Source: an uncultured bacterium
GTDB taxonomy: Bacteria > Actinomycetota > Coriobacteriia > Coriobacteriales > Coriobacteriaceae
DNA length: 19,802 nucleotides
Direction: 5' to 3'
NCBI GenBank assembly: GCA_905215835.1
Contig: CAJMRR010000016.1
Span: 1-19,802, forward strand
Positions 7,366 through 14,514 of the stretch are shown here, piece after piece (positions within the stretch are counted from its first letter, which is position 1; each line of letters opens with the position of its first letter). The translations under genes and the position numbers were made by a program. The notes beneath the pieces are model-generated. The model had not been told where the DNA came from and searched no databases. It was given only the letters and a program-made list of their open reading frames with translations.

Positions 7366-8247
7366 ATGAGCAACTGGCTTAAGCTCGAGGGCGATGCCTG
7401 CGCCGTGACCGGCGCACTCGGCGGTATGGGCGTCGAGATCTGCCGCGAGTTCGCCCGCAACGGCGCCAATGTCGTCCTGCTCGACCTGGACGAGGAGAAG
7501 GTCAAGGCCGCAGCCGCCGACCTCGCCGCCGAGTTTGGCATCCACGCCGAGGGCTACAAGATGAACGCCACCGACGAGGCCGAGGTTCAGGCCGCCGTCG
7601 ATGCCACCATCGCCGACTTCGGCCGCGTCGACGTCCTTGTCAACACCGCCGGCATCCTGCGCTTCGCCGCCATGGAGGACCTGCCGCTGAGCGACTGGGA
7701 GCAGGTGCTCAACGTCAACCTCACCGGCTACTTCATCACCTCGCAGCGCTTTGGTCGCGAGATGATCAAGGCCGGCCAGGGCCGCTTGGTGCACATCTCG
7801 ACCGTCGCCAGTCACTCCCCCGAGACGTTCTCGGGCGTGTACAGCTCCACCAAGGCGGGCGTCAACATGATGTCCAAGATGCTGGCTGCCGAGTGGGGCC
7901 CCTACGGCGTGCGCTCCAACTGCGTCGAGCCCTGCTTCGTTAAGACCCCGATGTCGGCCAACTTCTACGCCGACCCCGAGGTCGAGAAGAGCCGCAGCCG
8001 TCTGATCGCCACGCGTCGCATCGGCGAGGTGAGCGATATCGCCAACGCCGTCATGTTCCTGGCGTCCACGCGCTCGGACTTCACCACCGGCGACGCCATC
8101 AAGGTCGATGGCGGCTTCTCCAACATGATGGGCGACCTCACCGCCAAGCCCGGCGGCCGTCGCGCCTATGCCGACAACTACCTTAAGAACAAGGGTGTCG
8201 AGCTCTGGTCCGATGAGTCCGGCGTCGCCAAGCCGACTGACCAGTAA
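7366..8247 (+). CDS. Short-chain dehydrogenase/reductase (classical SDR)
   Basis: This 293-residue cytoplasmic SDR is expected to oxidise a secondary alcohol or reduce a ketone with NAD(H). The cofactor motif TGALGGMG is at 15-22. Asp40 at the end of the second strand favours NAD over NADP. NTAG (93-96) replaces the common NNAG. The active site has Tyr159 and Lys163 (YSSTK). At the position 13 residues before Tyr, where the catalytic Ser usually sits, is Thr146 preceded by Ser145. The C-terminus extends about 40 residues beyond the standard fold. The ATG has AAGGGA 7 nt upstream. It is the first gene of a three-gene cluster opposite the LysR regulator, 65 nt before the carrier. Substrate unknown; a sugar acid, polyol or cyclitol is a guess from context. 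Confidence 0.88.
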   Translation: MSNWLKLEGDACAVTGALGGMGVEICREFARNGANVVLLDLDEEKVKAAAADLAAEFGIHAEGYKMNATDEAEVQAAVDATIADFGRVDVLVNTAGILRFAAMEDLPLSDWEQVLNVNLTGYFITSQRFGREMIKAGQGRLVHISTVASHSPETFSGVYSSTKAGVNMMSKMLAAEWGPYGVRSNCVEPCFVKTPMSANFYADPEVEKSRSRLIATRRIGEVSDIANAVMFLASTRSDFTTGDAIKVDGGFSNMMGDLTAKPGGRRAYADNYLKNKGVELWSDESGVAKPTDQ

Positions 8248-8312
8248 CCAACCTGACAGGGAGGCCCCGCGGACACGCCCGCTCCTCCCCCGTATCGATT
8301 AGAAAGAGTCCA

Positions 8313-9569
8313 ATGGCTTCCACCAACTCCAACAAGGGTCGCGCTGTCGTGCTTTCCGCCGCGTGCGTCACCATGTTCTTCATCAGCTCCATCGCGCTGT
8401 ATTCCGTCGTAAGCAAGAACCTGCTCGCCGTCTACCCCGAGTGGTCCAGCGCCCTTACCTGGGCCTTCCCCGTCTTCCAGACCATCATGGCCGTGACGGG
8501 CATCTTCGCCGGCCGCATCTCCGATAAAATCGGCCCCCGCAACGTCGTGATCGCCGCCGCCGTGTGCTACGGCGTGGGCTGGTTCATGTCCGGCACCGTC
8601 ACCGAGCCGTGGCAGTTCTACCTGTGGTTCTCGCTCGTTGCCGCCGTCGGCAACGGTCTGGGCTACAACCCGGCGCTCACCACCGGCCAAAAGTGGTTCA
8701 TCGACAAGAAGGGCCTCGCCTCTGGCATCACCCTCGCTGCTTCGACCGCCGGCCCCGCCGTGCTGTCCCCGGTGCTCGCCTCGCTGCTCATCCCGAGCCT
8801 TGGCATCTTCGGTGCTCTTAAGGCACTCGGCGTCATCTTCTTTGTGACGATCGCCGCCTCCGCCCTGTTCCTGAAGGCTCCCGAGGCCGGTTGGCTGCCC
8901 GAGGGCTTCGAGGCCCCCAAGGGCGGCGCGCACGCCGGCACCTTCGGCGACCTCACCCCGGACGAGATGGTCAAGACCCCGCGCTTCTGGGTCCTCATCG
9001 TCACCTTCGCCTTTGCCGCCACCGCCGGCACCCTGCTCGTCGGCAAGGTTGCCTCCATCGCCGCCGTCCAGCTCTTCGCCGATCCCACGAGCGCCGCAGC
9101 CGTCGCCCTCGGCGGTGTGGTCGTCTCCGTCAACACCTGCGCCAACCTGGTCGGCCGTCTGTCCTTTGGTCAGATCATCGACAAGCTCGGTGCCTACAAG
9201 TCGCTGCTCATCAGCCTTGTCGTCACCATCGTCGCACTCGTCATCATGTCGATGAGCTTTACGCAGGGTATGTTCTTTGTGGCGCTCGCCCTGCTCGGCT
9301 TTAGCTTTGGCGCTCTGCTCGTCATCTACCCGCCGCTCACCGGTGGCGCCTTTGGTACCAGCAACATCGGCGTCAACTACGGCATCATGTTTTTGGGTTA
9401 TGCCGCTTCCACCTGGATCAGCCAGCCCATCACCGCCGTGCTGTATCACGCCGAGGTCGGCAGCGCCGCCTACCAGCAGTCTTTCTACGGCGCCATCGTG
9501 ATCGCCGCCATCGCCGTCGTGCTCACGGTCTACATGATGGTCTCCGACAGCAAGAAGAAGTCCGCCTAG
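8313..9569 (+). CDS. OFA-family MFS transporter (oxalate/formate antiporter type)
   Basis: This 418-residue integral membrane protein has about twelve hydrophobic helices in the MFS 6+6 arrangement. The loop after helix 2 has the motif GRISDKIGPR (about 67-76). The helix 4-5 region has KWFIDKKGLASGI, and the central loop has PEAGWLPEGF then EMVKTPRFW, all typical of the OxlT/OFA branch that moves small carboxylates. It probably imports, or exchanges, the substrate handled by the two flanking oxidoreductases. The ribosome binding site is weak (AGAAAGAG), and coupling to the upstream gene is possible. The gap to the next gene holds a strong hairpin. The exact anion is not predictable from sequence, and OFA members also carry non-oxalate substrates. 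Confidence 0.85.
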   Translation: MASTNSNKGRAVVLSAACVTMFFISSIALYSVVSKNLLAVYPEWSSALTWAFPVFQTIMAVTGIFAGRISDKIGPRNVVIAAAVCYGVGWFMSGTVTEPWQFYLWFSLVAAVGNGLGYNPALTTGQKWFIDKKGLASGITLAASTAGPAVLSPVLASLLIPSLGIFGALKALGVIFFVTIAASALFLKAPEAGWLPEGFEAPKGGAHAGTFGDLTPDEMVKTPRFWVLIVTFAFAATAGTLLVGKVASIAAVQLFADPTSAAAVALGGVVVSVNTCANLVGRLSFGQIIDKLGAYKSLLISLVVTIVALVIMSMSFTQGMFFVALALLGFSFGALLVIYPPLTGGAFGTSNIGVNYGIMFLGYAASTWISQPITAVLYHAEVGSAAYQQSFYGAIVIAAIAVVLTVYMMVSDSKKKSA

Positions 9570-9577
9570 TTTTACCG

Positions 9578-9608
9578 ATGCGACAAAGGGACAGCCCCTT
9601 TGTCGCAT
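9578..9608. repeat. Perfect 13-bp-stem hairpin between carrier and oxidoreductase genes
   Basis: ATGCGACAAAGGG at 9578-9590 and its exact complement at 9596-9608 enclose the 5-nt loop ACAGC. It begins 8 nt after the MFS stop. There is no T-run, so termination would be partial at best. It may be a REP-like element, an mRNA-stabilising hairpin, or a tuning step between operon genes. Confidence 0.75.
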
Positions 9609-9638
9609 TCCACCGGTCACCAGTATTAAGGAGTCGAA

Positions 9639-10679
9639 ATGTCTGAGCTCAACCCCGTCCGCATTGCCGTTATCGGCGCCGGCGCCATGGGCCGCAACCA
9701 CATCCGCTTTGTCACCGAGGAGCCCGAGGCCGAGCTCGTCGCCATCGCCGACGCCTTTGAGGGCGCTCGCGCCACGGCCGAGGCCGCCGGCGTGCCGTTT
9801 TACACCGATCCCGCCCAGATGATGGACGAGGTCAAACCCGAGGCCGTCATTATCGCCACCCCCAACGACTTGCACCTGGGCGTTGCCCGCGAGGCTGTGA
9901 AGCGCAATATCGTGCCGTTGATCGAAAAGCCGATCTCCAACGATCTCGAGGATGCCCAGGCCTTCGCCGCCGAGGCCGAGACCGCCGGCGTGCCCGTGCT
10001 CGTGGGTCAGCACCGTCGCCACAACCCCTTCGTCAACAAGGCCAAGGAGATCATCGAGTCCGGCGAGCTGGGCAAGCTCACCGTGTCGAGCTTCCACTAC
10101 ATGATCTATAAGAATGACGAGTATTTCGATGTCGAGTGGCGCCGCAAGAAGGGTGCCGGCCCGATCCTGGTCAACCTGGTTCACGACGTCGACCTGCTCC
10201 GCTATCTGCTGGGCGAGCCTGTTGCCGTCCAGGGTATGCAGTCCAGCGCCGCCCGCGGTTTTGAGACCGAGGACTCCGCCGTGGTCAACGTCCGTTTTGC
10301 CGATGGCGCGCTCGCAAGCATGACCATCTCCGACGCCACCGCCAGCCCCTGGAACTGGGAGGCAACCGCTCGCGAGGATCCGCAGTACCGCCCCTTCGAC
10401 GCCGACGCCTACTTTATCGGCGGCACCAAGGGCGCCCTGTCGCTGCCCCGCCTGCACCAGTTCTCCTACGACGGCGCCTCCAACTGGCACAAGCCGCTGC
10501 AGATGGAGATTCCGGCTGTCGACCCGGCACTGCCGCACAAGATGCAGCTCAAGCACTTTGTGAAGGTCGTCCGCCGCGAGGTCGAGCCCGTCGTGACCCC
10601 CGCCGATAACGTCAAGACGCTCACGCTGCTTAACGCTATCAAGGAGGCCGCCGAGACCGGCCAGCTCGTCGAGCTGTAA
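9639..10679 (+). CDS. Gfo/Idh/MocA-family oxidoreductase
   Basis: This 346-residue NAD(P)-dependent dehydrogenase has an N-terminal Rossmann domain with GAGAMG at 13-18 and the family motif EKP with Lys97, followed by the alpha/beta C-terminal domain. The second family motif reads GAGPILVNLVHDVDLL, with His182 and Asp185 in the usual substrate-binding and catalytic places. Known relatives act on inositols, sugars, sugar acids and amino sugars. AAGGAG lies 5 nt before the ATG. With the SDR in the same cluster, an oxidation-reduction pair, for example a two-step epimerisation, is plausible but unproven. It is the last gene of the cluster, followed by a terminator. Confidence 0.9.
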   Translation: MSELNPVRIAVIGAGAMGRNHIRFVTEEPEAELVAIADAFEGARATAEAAGVPFYTDPAQMMDEVKPEAVIIATPNDLHLGVAREAVKRNIVPLIEKPISNDLEDAQAFAAEAETAGVPVLVGQHRRHNPFVNKAKEIIESGELGKLTVSSFHYMIYKNDEYFDVEWRRKKGAGPILVNLVHDVDLLRYLLGEPVAVQGMQSSAARGFETEDSAVVNVRFADGALASMTISDATASPWNWEATAREDPQYRPFDADAYFIGGTKGALSLPRLHQFSYDGASNWHKPLQMEIPAVDPALPHKMQLKHFVKVVRREVEPVVTPADNVKTLTLLNAIKEAAETGQLVEL

Positions 10680-10753
10680 TGCCTTAAGAGCGACCGCGGC
10701 AGAAACCCCCATGCCGAACCCTTCGGTCCGCCACCAACAAGCCCCTCTTCTTT

Positions 10754-10788
10754 GCCCCGCGAGCAGCCTCCTGCCCGCGGGGCTTTTT
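10754..10788 (+). terminator. Intrinsic terminator after the oxidoreductase gene
   Basis: GCCCCGCGAGCA at 10754-10765 pairs with TGCCCGCGGGGC at 10772-10783 with one mismatch and is followed directly by TTTTT at 10784-10788. It ends the SDR-MFS-Gfo/Idh transcription unit 75 nt after the last stop. Confidence 0.88.
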
Positions 10789-10848
10789 GGTACCTTGCCG
10801 GCGATTTTTCTGGGGCGGGGACTATTTTGCACCTCAGCCTGATTCGTT

Positions 10849-11010
10849 CGCCACGAAATGGGCCTATCTACTACGTTTAGCCAATCACCCTCAAACATGC
10901 CATATTTCCTAAAATCAAAAGCGCAGGTAGACGGCTTGCGTATTTTCTGAAAACCGGGGGATGGTCGACCCATACGGTTCAAACGTAGTAGATAGGTCGT
11001 TTTCGTGGCG
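10849..11010. repeat. MITE-like inverted-repeat element of about 162 bp
   Basis: The 30-bp arms at 10849-10878 and 10981-11010 are inverted copies with about 27 of 30 matches (both include CCTATCTACTACGTTT). The match may extend outward with weaker similarity (ACTATTTTG near 10821 and CAAAACAGT near 11017). The 102-bp interior is AT-richer than the surroundings and has no open frame of note. No transposase is nearby, so it would be non-autonomous if mobile. No clear target-site duplication is visible. The right arm ends 81 nt before tex. Confidence 0.7.
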
Positions 11011-11091
11011 AGGGCCCAAAACAGTCTTTTGAAACGGGTGGTATCCTTGGTAGCCCTGTGCTGCAAACGCACCTTAAACGCAAGGAGTCTC

Positions 11092-13236
11092 ATGGATCTT
11101 ATCGCCCAGCTCGCCCACGAGCTCAACCTTAAGGCCGCCAACATCGAGGCAGCCGTCAAGCTCATCGACGAGGGCAACACCATCCCCTTTATCTCGCGCT
11201 ACCGCAAGGAAGCCACAGGCGGAATGGACGACGTCGCCCTGCGCGCACTCGACGAGCGCCTGTCCTACCTGCGCAATCTTGAACAGCGCAAAGAGGACGT
11301 CATTCTGCTCATCGACGCCCAGGGCAAACTTACGCCCGAGCTCGAACAGCAAATTCGCGAGGCCACGCAGCTCCAGCGTGTCGAGGACCTCTACAAGCCC
11401 TACCGCAAAAAGCGCATGACCCGCGCGCAGAAGGCCCGCGAGGCCGGCCTGGAGCCGCTTGCCAACATGATCATCATGCAGGCCTCGGCCAAGGGCAGCG
11501 CACTCGACGCCGCCGCGGACTACGTCAACGAGGAGGCCGGCTTCGACACGCCCGAGAAGGCGCTCGCCGGCGCCGCCGACATCGTTGCCGAGACGGTGGC
11601 CGAAGACCCTGAGAACGTCGCCGACCTGCGCGCCTTTACGCAAAACACCGCCGACATCGTCGTTGAGGCCACCGACCCCGCAGAGAAGACTCCCTACGAG
11701 CCCTACTACAACTTTGACGAGCCGCTGCGCCGTATACCCAACCACCGCGTGCTGGCTATCGACCGCGGTGAGCGCGAGGGCAAGCTCCGCGTGCGCGTGA
11801 ACGACGGCGCTGCCGCCACGGCACGCCTCGGCAGCCGTTGGCCCCGCCGCCAGGGCGTGTTTGCTCCCGTCTTTGACGCCGCCATCGCTGACGGTTACAA
11901 GCGCCTCATGGCCCCCTCGCTGGAGCGCGAAGCCCGCGCCAAGCTCACCGTTCGCGCGCAGACCGAGGCCATCAACGTCTTTGCCAAGAATCTCGAGGGC
12001 CTGCTCTCGGCACGCCCCGTGCGCGGTGCCCGCGTGCTCGCGCTCGATCCGGGATACCGCACCGGCTGCAAGGTCGCCGTTATGGACGAGACCGGCAAGC
12101 TGCTCGACCACGGCGTGGTCTACCCCACCAAGCCGCGCCACGACGTCGCCGGCACCAAGCGCGAGCTCGCCCGCCTCGTCAAAAAGGACAGCGTCAACAC
12201 CATCGTCATCGGCAACGGCACCGCCAGCCGCGAGACCGAGGAAGTCGTCTCGGAGTTCATCGCCGAGCAGGCGCCTGAGCTGCGATACACCATCGTCAAC
12301 GAGGCCGGCGCATCGGTGTACTCCGCCTCCGAGCTCGCCAGCCAGGAGTATCCCGATCTGGACGTCACCGTGCGTGGCGCCATGAGCCTGGGCCGCCGTC
12401 TACAGGACCCGCTGGCAGAGCTCGTCAAGATCCCGCCCCAGTCCATCGGCGTTGGCCAGTACCAGCACGACCTTGACCAGGCCGAGCTTTCGCGCACCCT
12501 GGGCCACGTGGTGGAGGACGTCGTCAACCGCGTGGGCGTCGACGTCAACACCGCGAGCGCGAGCCTGCTGGGATACGTATCGGGCATCACGCCGAGCGTG
12601 GCCAAAAACATCGTGGCCTACCGCGAGGAAAACGGCGCCTTTACCGATCGCCGCCAGCTCAAGAAGGTCCCCAAGCTGGGACCCAAGGCATATCTCAACG
12701 CCGCGGGCTTTTTGCGCATTAGCGGCGGCAGGAACCCACTCGACGCGACAAGCGTCCACCCCGAGAGCTACGAGGTGGCCACGTCCGTCCTAGAACGCGC
12801 CGGCGTTAAAGCAAGCGAGCTCAGCCGCGGCGGCGTGCCCGACATCGAGCGCCGCCTGGGCAGCATCTCGGCGCTGGCAAGCGACCTGAACTGCGGCACC
12901 CTCACGCTCATCGACATCGTCAACGAGCTCAAGAAGCCCGGTCGCGACCCGCGCGACGACGCACCCGAGGTGGTCTTTAGCCGCTCGGCGCTTTCCATCG
13001 ACGACCTGGAACCCGGCATGGAGCTCAAGGGCACGGTGCGCAACGTCGTGGACTTTGGCGCCTTCGTCGACGTGGGCGTGCACCAGGACGGCCTCGTACA
13101 TATCTCTAAGCTGGCCAACCGCTTTGTCAAGCACCCCAGCGACGTCGTGCGCGTCGGTGACACGGTCAAGGTGTGGGTCGAAAAGGTCGATCGCGACCGC
13201 AAGAAGATCTCGCTCACCATGGTGCAGGGCAAGTAA
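11092..13236 (+). CDS. tex: Tex family RNA-binding transcription accessory protein
   Basis: This 714-residue protein matches Tex in length and order: Tex N-terminal helical region (about 1-200), a YqgF/RNase H-like domain opening with RVLALDPG at 314, a helix-hairpin-helix pair (about 485-545), and a C-terminal S1 RNA-binding domain (about 644-712, with VVDFGAFVDVG and GLVHIS). Tex is a cytoplasmic nucleic-acid-binding factor linked to transcription and RNA metabolism. I start it at the ATG at 11092, which has AAGGAG at 11082-11087 and gives the usual N-terminus. An in-frame GTG at 11005 lies inside the inverted-repeat element and is rejected. It is monocistronic and convergent with the transaldolase gene. 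Confidence 0.93.
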   Translation: MDLIAQLAHELNLKAANIEAAVKLIDEGNTIPFISRYRKEATGGMDDVALRALDERLSYLRNLEQRKEDVILLIDAQGKLTPELEQQIREATQLQRVEDLYKPYRKKRMTRAQKAREAGLEPLANMIIMQASAKGSALDAAADYVNEEAGFDTPEKALAGAADIVAETVAEDPENVADLRAFTQNTADIVVEATDPAEKTPYEPYYNFDEPLRRIPNHRVLAIDRGEREGKLRVRVNDGAAATARLGSRWPRRQGVFAPVFDAAIADGYKRLMAPSLEREARAKLTVRAQTEAINVFAKNLEGLLSARPVRGARVLALDPGYRTGCKVAVMDETGKLLDHGVVYPTKPRHDVAGTKRELARLVKKDSVNTIVIGNGTASRETEEVVSEFIAEQAPELRYTIVNEAGASVYSASELASQEYPDLDVTVRGAMSLGRRLQDPLAELVKIPPQSIGVGQYQHDLDQAELSRTLGHVVEDVVNRVGVDVNTASASLLGYVSGITPSVAKNIVAYREENGAFTDRRQLKKVPKLGPKAYLNAAGFLRISGGRNPLDATSVHPESYEVATSVLERAGVKASELSRGGVPDIERRLGSISALASDLNCGTLTLIDIVNELKKPGRDPRDDAPEVVFSRSALSIDDLEPGMELKGTVRNVVDFGAFVDVGVHQDGLVHISKLANRFVKHPSDVVRVGDTVKVWVEKVDRDRKKISLTMVQGK

Positions 13237-13245
13237 ACCGCCAAA

Positions 13246-13461
13246 GCAAAGGTACCCCCTGTAGCGATGTGCAAAATCGCGAGTATTCTGCAAATTCCAC
13301 CGTTCCGGATGCCCCTCAGAGACGAAAAAGCAAAAAACAGCCCCCGTTTTAGCGTCGTCAGAGCCAAAACGGGGGCTGTTCCGTACTTCACCCAACTGGT
13401 AAAAGCCTTTACCTTGCTGAATACTCTCAATTTTGCACGGCGCAGGCGGGGGTACCTTTGC
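13246..13461. repeat. 216-bp inverted-repeat element with an internal perfect hairpin
   Basis: The ends are exact 14-bp inverted copies: GCAAAGGTACCCCC at 13246-13259 and its complement at 13448-13461. A second pair, 13270-13293 with 13414-13437, is 24 bp with three mismatches, so the terminal repeats are about 48 bp overall. At the centre sits a perfect 15-bp stem (13336-13350 and 13366-13380) with a 15-nt loop. No open frame or transposase is visible. It looks like a MITE-type element whose core could act as a terminator for the minus-strand gene. Confidence 0.75.
13331..13380 (-). terminator. Intrinsic terminator on the minus strand within the repeat element
   Basis: Read on the minus strand, the 15-bp stem AACAGCCCCCGTTTT / AAAACGGGGGCTGTT is followed by TTTTTTG (13337-13331). 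It would stop transcription from the transaldolase side, about 240 nt after that stop codon. On the plus strand no T-run follows, so it is a weaker candidate for ending tex transcripts. Confidence 0.6.
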
Positions 13462-13462
13462 C

Positions 13463-13510
13463 CACGGCAGGATATGGAAACCAAGCGCCAACTTGCTGGC
13501 AAGCTCGTGT
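13463..13510 (-). pseudogene. Short remnant resembling the 3' end of a transaldolase gene
   Basis: On the minus strand this stretch encodes ELASKLALGFHILP, closely matching the C-terminus AKDIAALGFHILP of the transaldolase just upstream. The first 16 bases (ACGGCAGGATATGGAA on the plus strand) are identical in both, after which they diverge. The stop codon position reads TGG instead of TAG. It is only a tail fragment, separated from the intact gene by a long hairpin. It may be a decayed paralogue or a partial duplication. Confidence 0.5.
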
Positions 13511-13515
13511 CGGCA

Positions 13516-13586
13516 GCCCCGGCCTTTCCTTTGCCTAGCGCGACCCCCGCGAAGCGCGTGAGCGATAGGGAAAGGAAAGCCGGGGC
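13516..13586. repeat. Long imperfect hairpin downstream of the transaldolase gene
   Basis: GCCCCGGCCTTTCCTTTG at 13516-13533 pairs with GGAAAGGAAAGCCGGGGC at 13569-13586, giving about 23 paired positions with one bulge and two mismatches when the stem is extended inward. The interior is GC-rich and can fold further. It lies 30 nt after the transaldolase stop on the minus strand and lacks a T-run, so it is called a repeat or structured element, not a terminator. Confidence 0.65.
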
Positions 13587-13616
13587 GAGCAGCCCGCGGC
13601 GTAGTCAGTGTTCGCG

Positions 13617-14321
13617 CTACGGCAGGATATGGAAGCCCAAAGCGGCGATATCCTTGGCAAAGCCGCGCACGGTGTCGAGCGAGACCTCGTACGGGTCGCG
13701 ACCGATGTTCTTGCGCTTGGCCAGGATGCTGTTGGGCACCGTAATGATCTGGCAACCGCAGGCTTCTGCCTGGTAAATGTTGATGAGCTCGCGTGTGGAC
13801 GCCCACAGGACCTCACAGTTGGGCTTGATGGCGGCCTTCTTGACCGACTCCGTCATAAACGGAATGGGGTCGACGCCGGTATCGGCGATACGGCCGGCAA
13901 AGAGCGAGATAATGGACGGCGTCTCGGCGTCAACGGCCTCGACCATCTCGTCGACCTGCGTAGGCGTAAAGATGGTGGTGACGTTGACCTTGATGCCGTC
14001 GGCCGAAAGCTTGCGCACCAGCTCGGCGGTGGACTCGCCCTTGGTGGTCACGCACGGAATCTTGACGTAGACGTTCTCGGCCCAGGTAGCAATCTCGCGC
14101 GCCTCGACCTCCATGGTCTCGACGTCGTCGGCAAAGACCTCAAACGAGACGGACACATCGGTGATGTGGGTCAAGACCTCTTTGGCAAACGCGCGGTAAT
14201 CTGTCACGCCGCCCTTCTTCATAAGGGACGGGTTGGTCGTGAAACCCTGAACGTTGCCGTTCTCGTACATGTCGAGCATGCCCTCGAGGTTTGCACCGTC
14301 AGCGAACACCTTGATTGCCAT
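13617..14321 (-). CDS. Transaldolase family protein (FSA/TalC-like)
   Basis: This 234-residue protein is a short class I aldolase of the transaldolase/fructose-6-phosphate aldolase family, forming a single TIM barrel. Key residues are Asp8 in KVFADGA and the Schiff-base Lys87 in VYVKIP; the motif FTTNPSLMKK near residue 27 is also typical. It likely transfers a dihydroxyacetone unit between sugar phosphates in the non-oxidative pentose phosphate pathway, or acts as a direct aldolase; sequence alone does not separate the two. The start has AAAGGA about 9 nt upstream. It follows the HAD phosphatase on the same strand with a 192-nt AT-richer gap, so it may have its own promoter. The C-terminal tail is echoed by a remnant downstream. 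Confidence 0.88.
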   Translation of the reverse strand: MAIKVFADGANLEGMLDMYENGNVQGFTTNPSLMKKGGVTDYRAFAKEVLTHITDVSVSFEVFADDVETMEVEAREIATWAENVYVKIPCVTTKGESTAELVRKLSADGIKVNVTTIFTPTQVDEMVEAVDAETPSIISLFAGRIADTGVDPIPFMTESVKKAAIKPNCEVLWASTRELINIYQAEACGCQIITVPNSILAKRKNIGRDPYEVSLDTVRGFAKDIAALGFHILP

Positions 14322-14514
14322 CTGCCTGATTCCTTTCGCTTACACATGGTCGTTAAACTGCTAAACACTTTACCTACGTTTATCAAGGCGTGAGCTGCGG
14401 TTTTTTATCTTCTCGGCGAACGGTATAAACACCTCAGTGTTTGGATTGATAAATCGATTGAGCATGTAAAAGCAAAGAGTCGCAGTTTGAGCAAACGTCA
14501 GAACGCGGGATTCA
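14322..14514. other. AT-richer intergenic region between HAD and transaldolase genes
   Basis: No gene is supported here. It contains a small dyad (AAACAC and GTGTTT, 14427-14442) and, on the minus strand, possible weak promoter sequences for the transaldolase gene such as TTGATA near 14388. I see no strong terminator for the HAD gene. The short open frame across 14370-14567 has no ribosome binding site or recognisable product. Confidence 0.4.

Noticed and set aside
8259..8289. GGGAGG/CCTCCC dyad between the SDR and carrier genes
   Set aside because: Only six base pairs with a 19-nt GC-rich loop and no T-run; too weak to call a terminator or attenuator.
11005..11091. Upstream GTG extension of tex
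   Set aside because: The extension lies partly in the inverted-repeat element and has no ribosome binding site, while the ATG at 11092 has AAGGAG and gives the normal Tex N-terminus.
8178..11183. Minus-strand open frame of about 1000 codons
   Set aside because: It is antisense to three well-supported genes (part of the SDR, the MFS carrier and the Gfo/Idh gene) and crosses a terminator and an inverted-repeat element. High GC content produces such long antisense frames; composition is rich in Gly, Asp and His with no domain.
13267..13776. Plus-strand open frame in the tex-transaldolase gap
   Set aside because: It consists of the inverted-repeat element, hairpin and antisense of the transaldolase 3' end, with no domain and no ribosome binding site.
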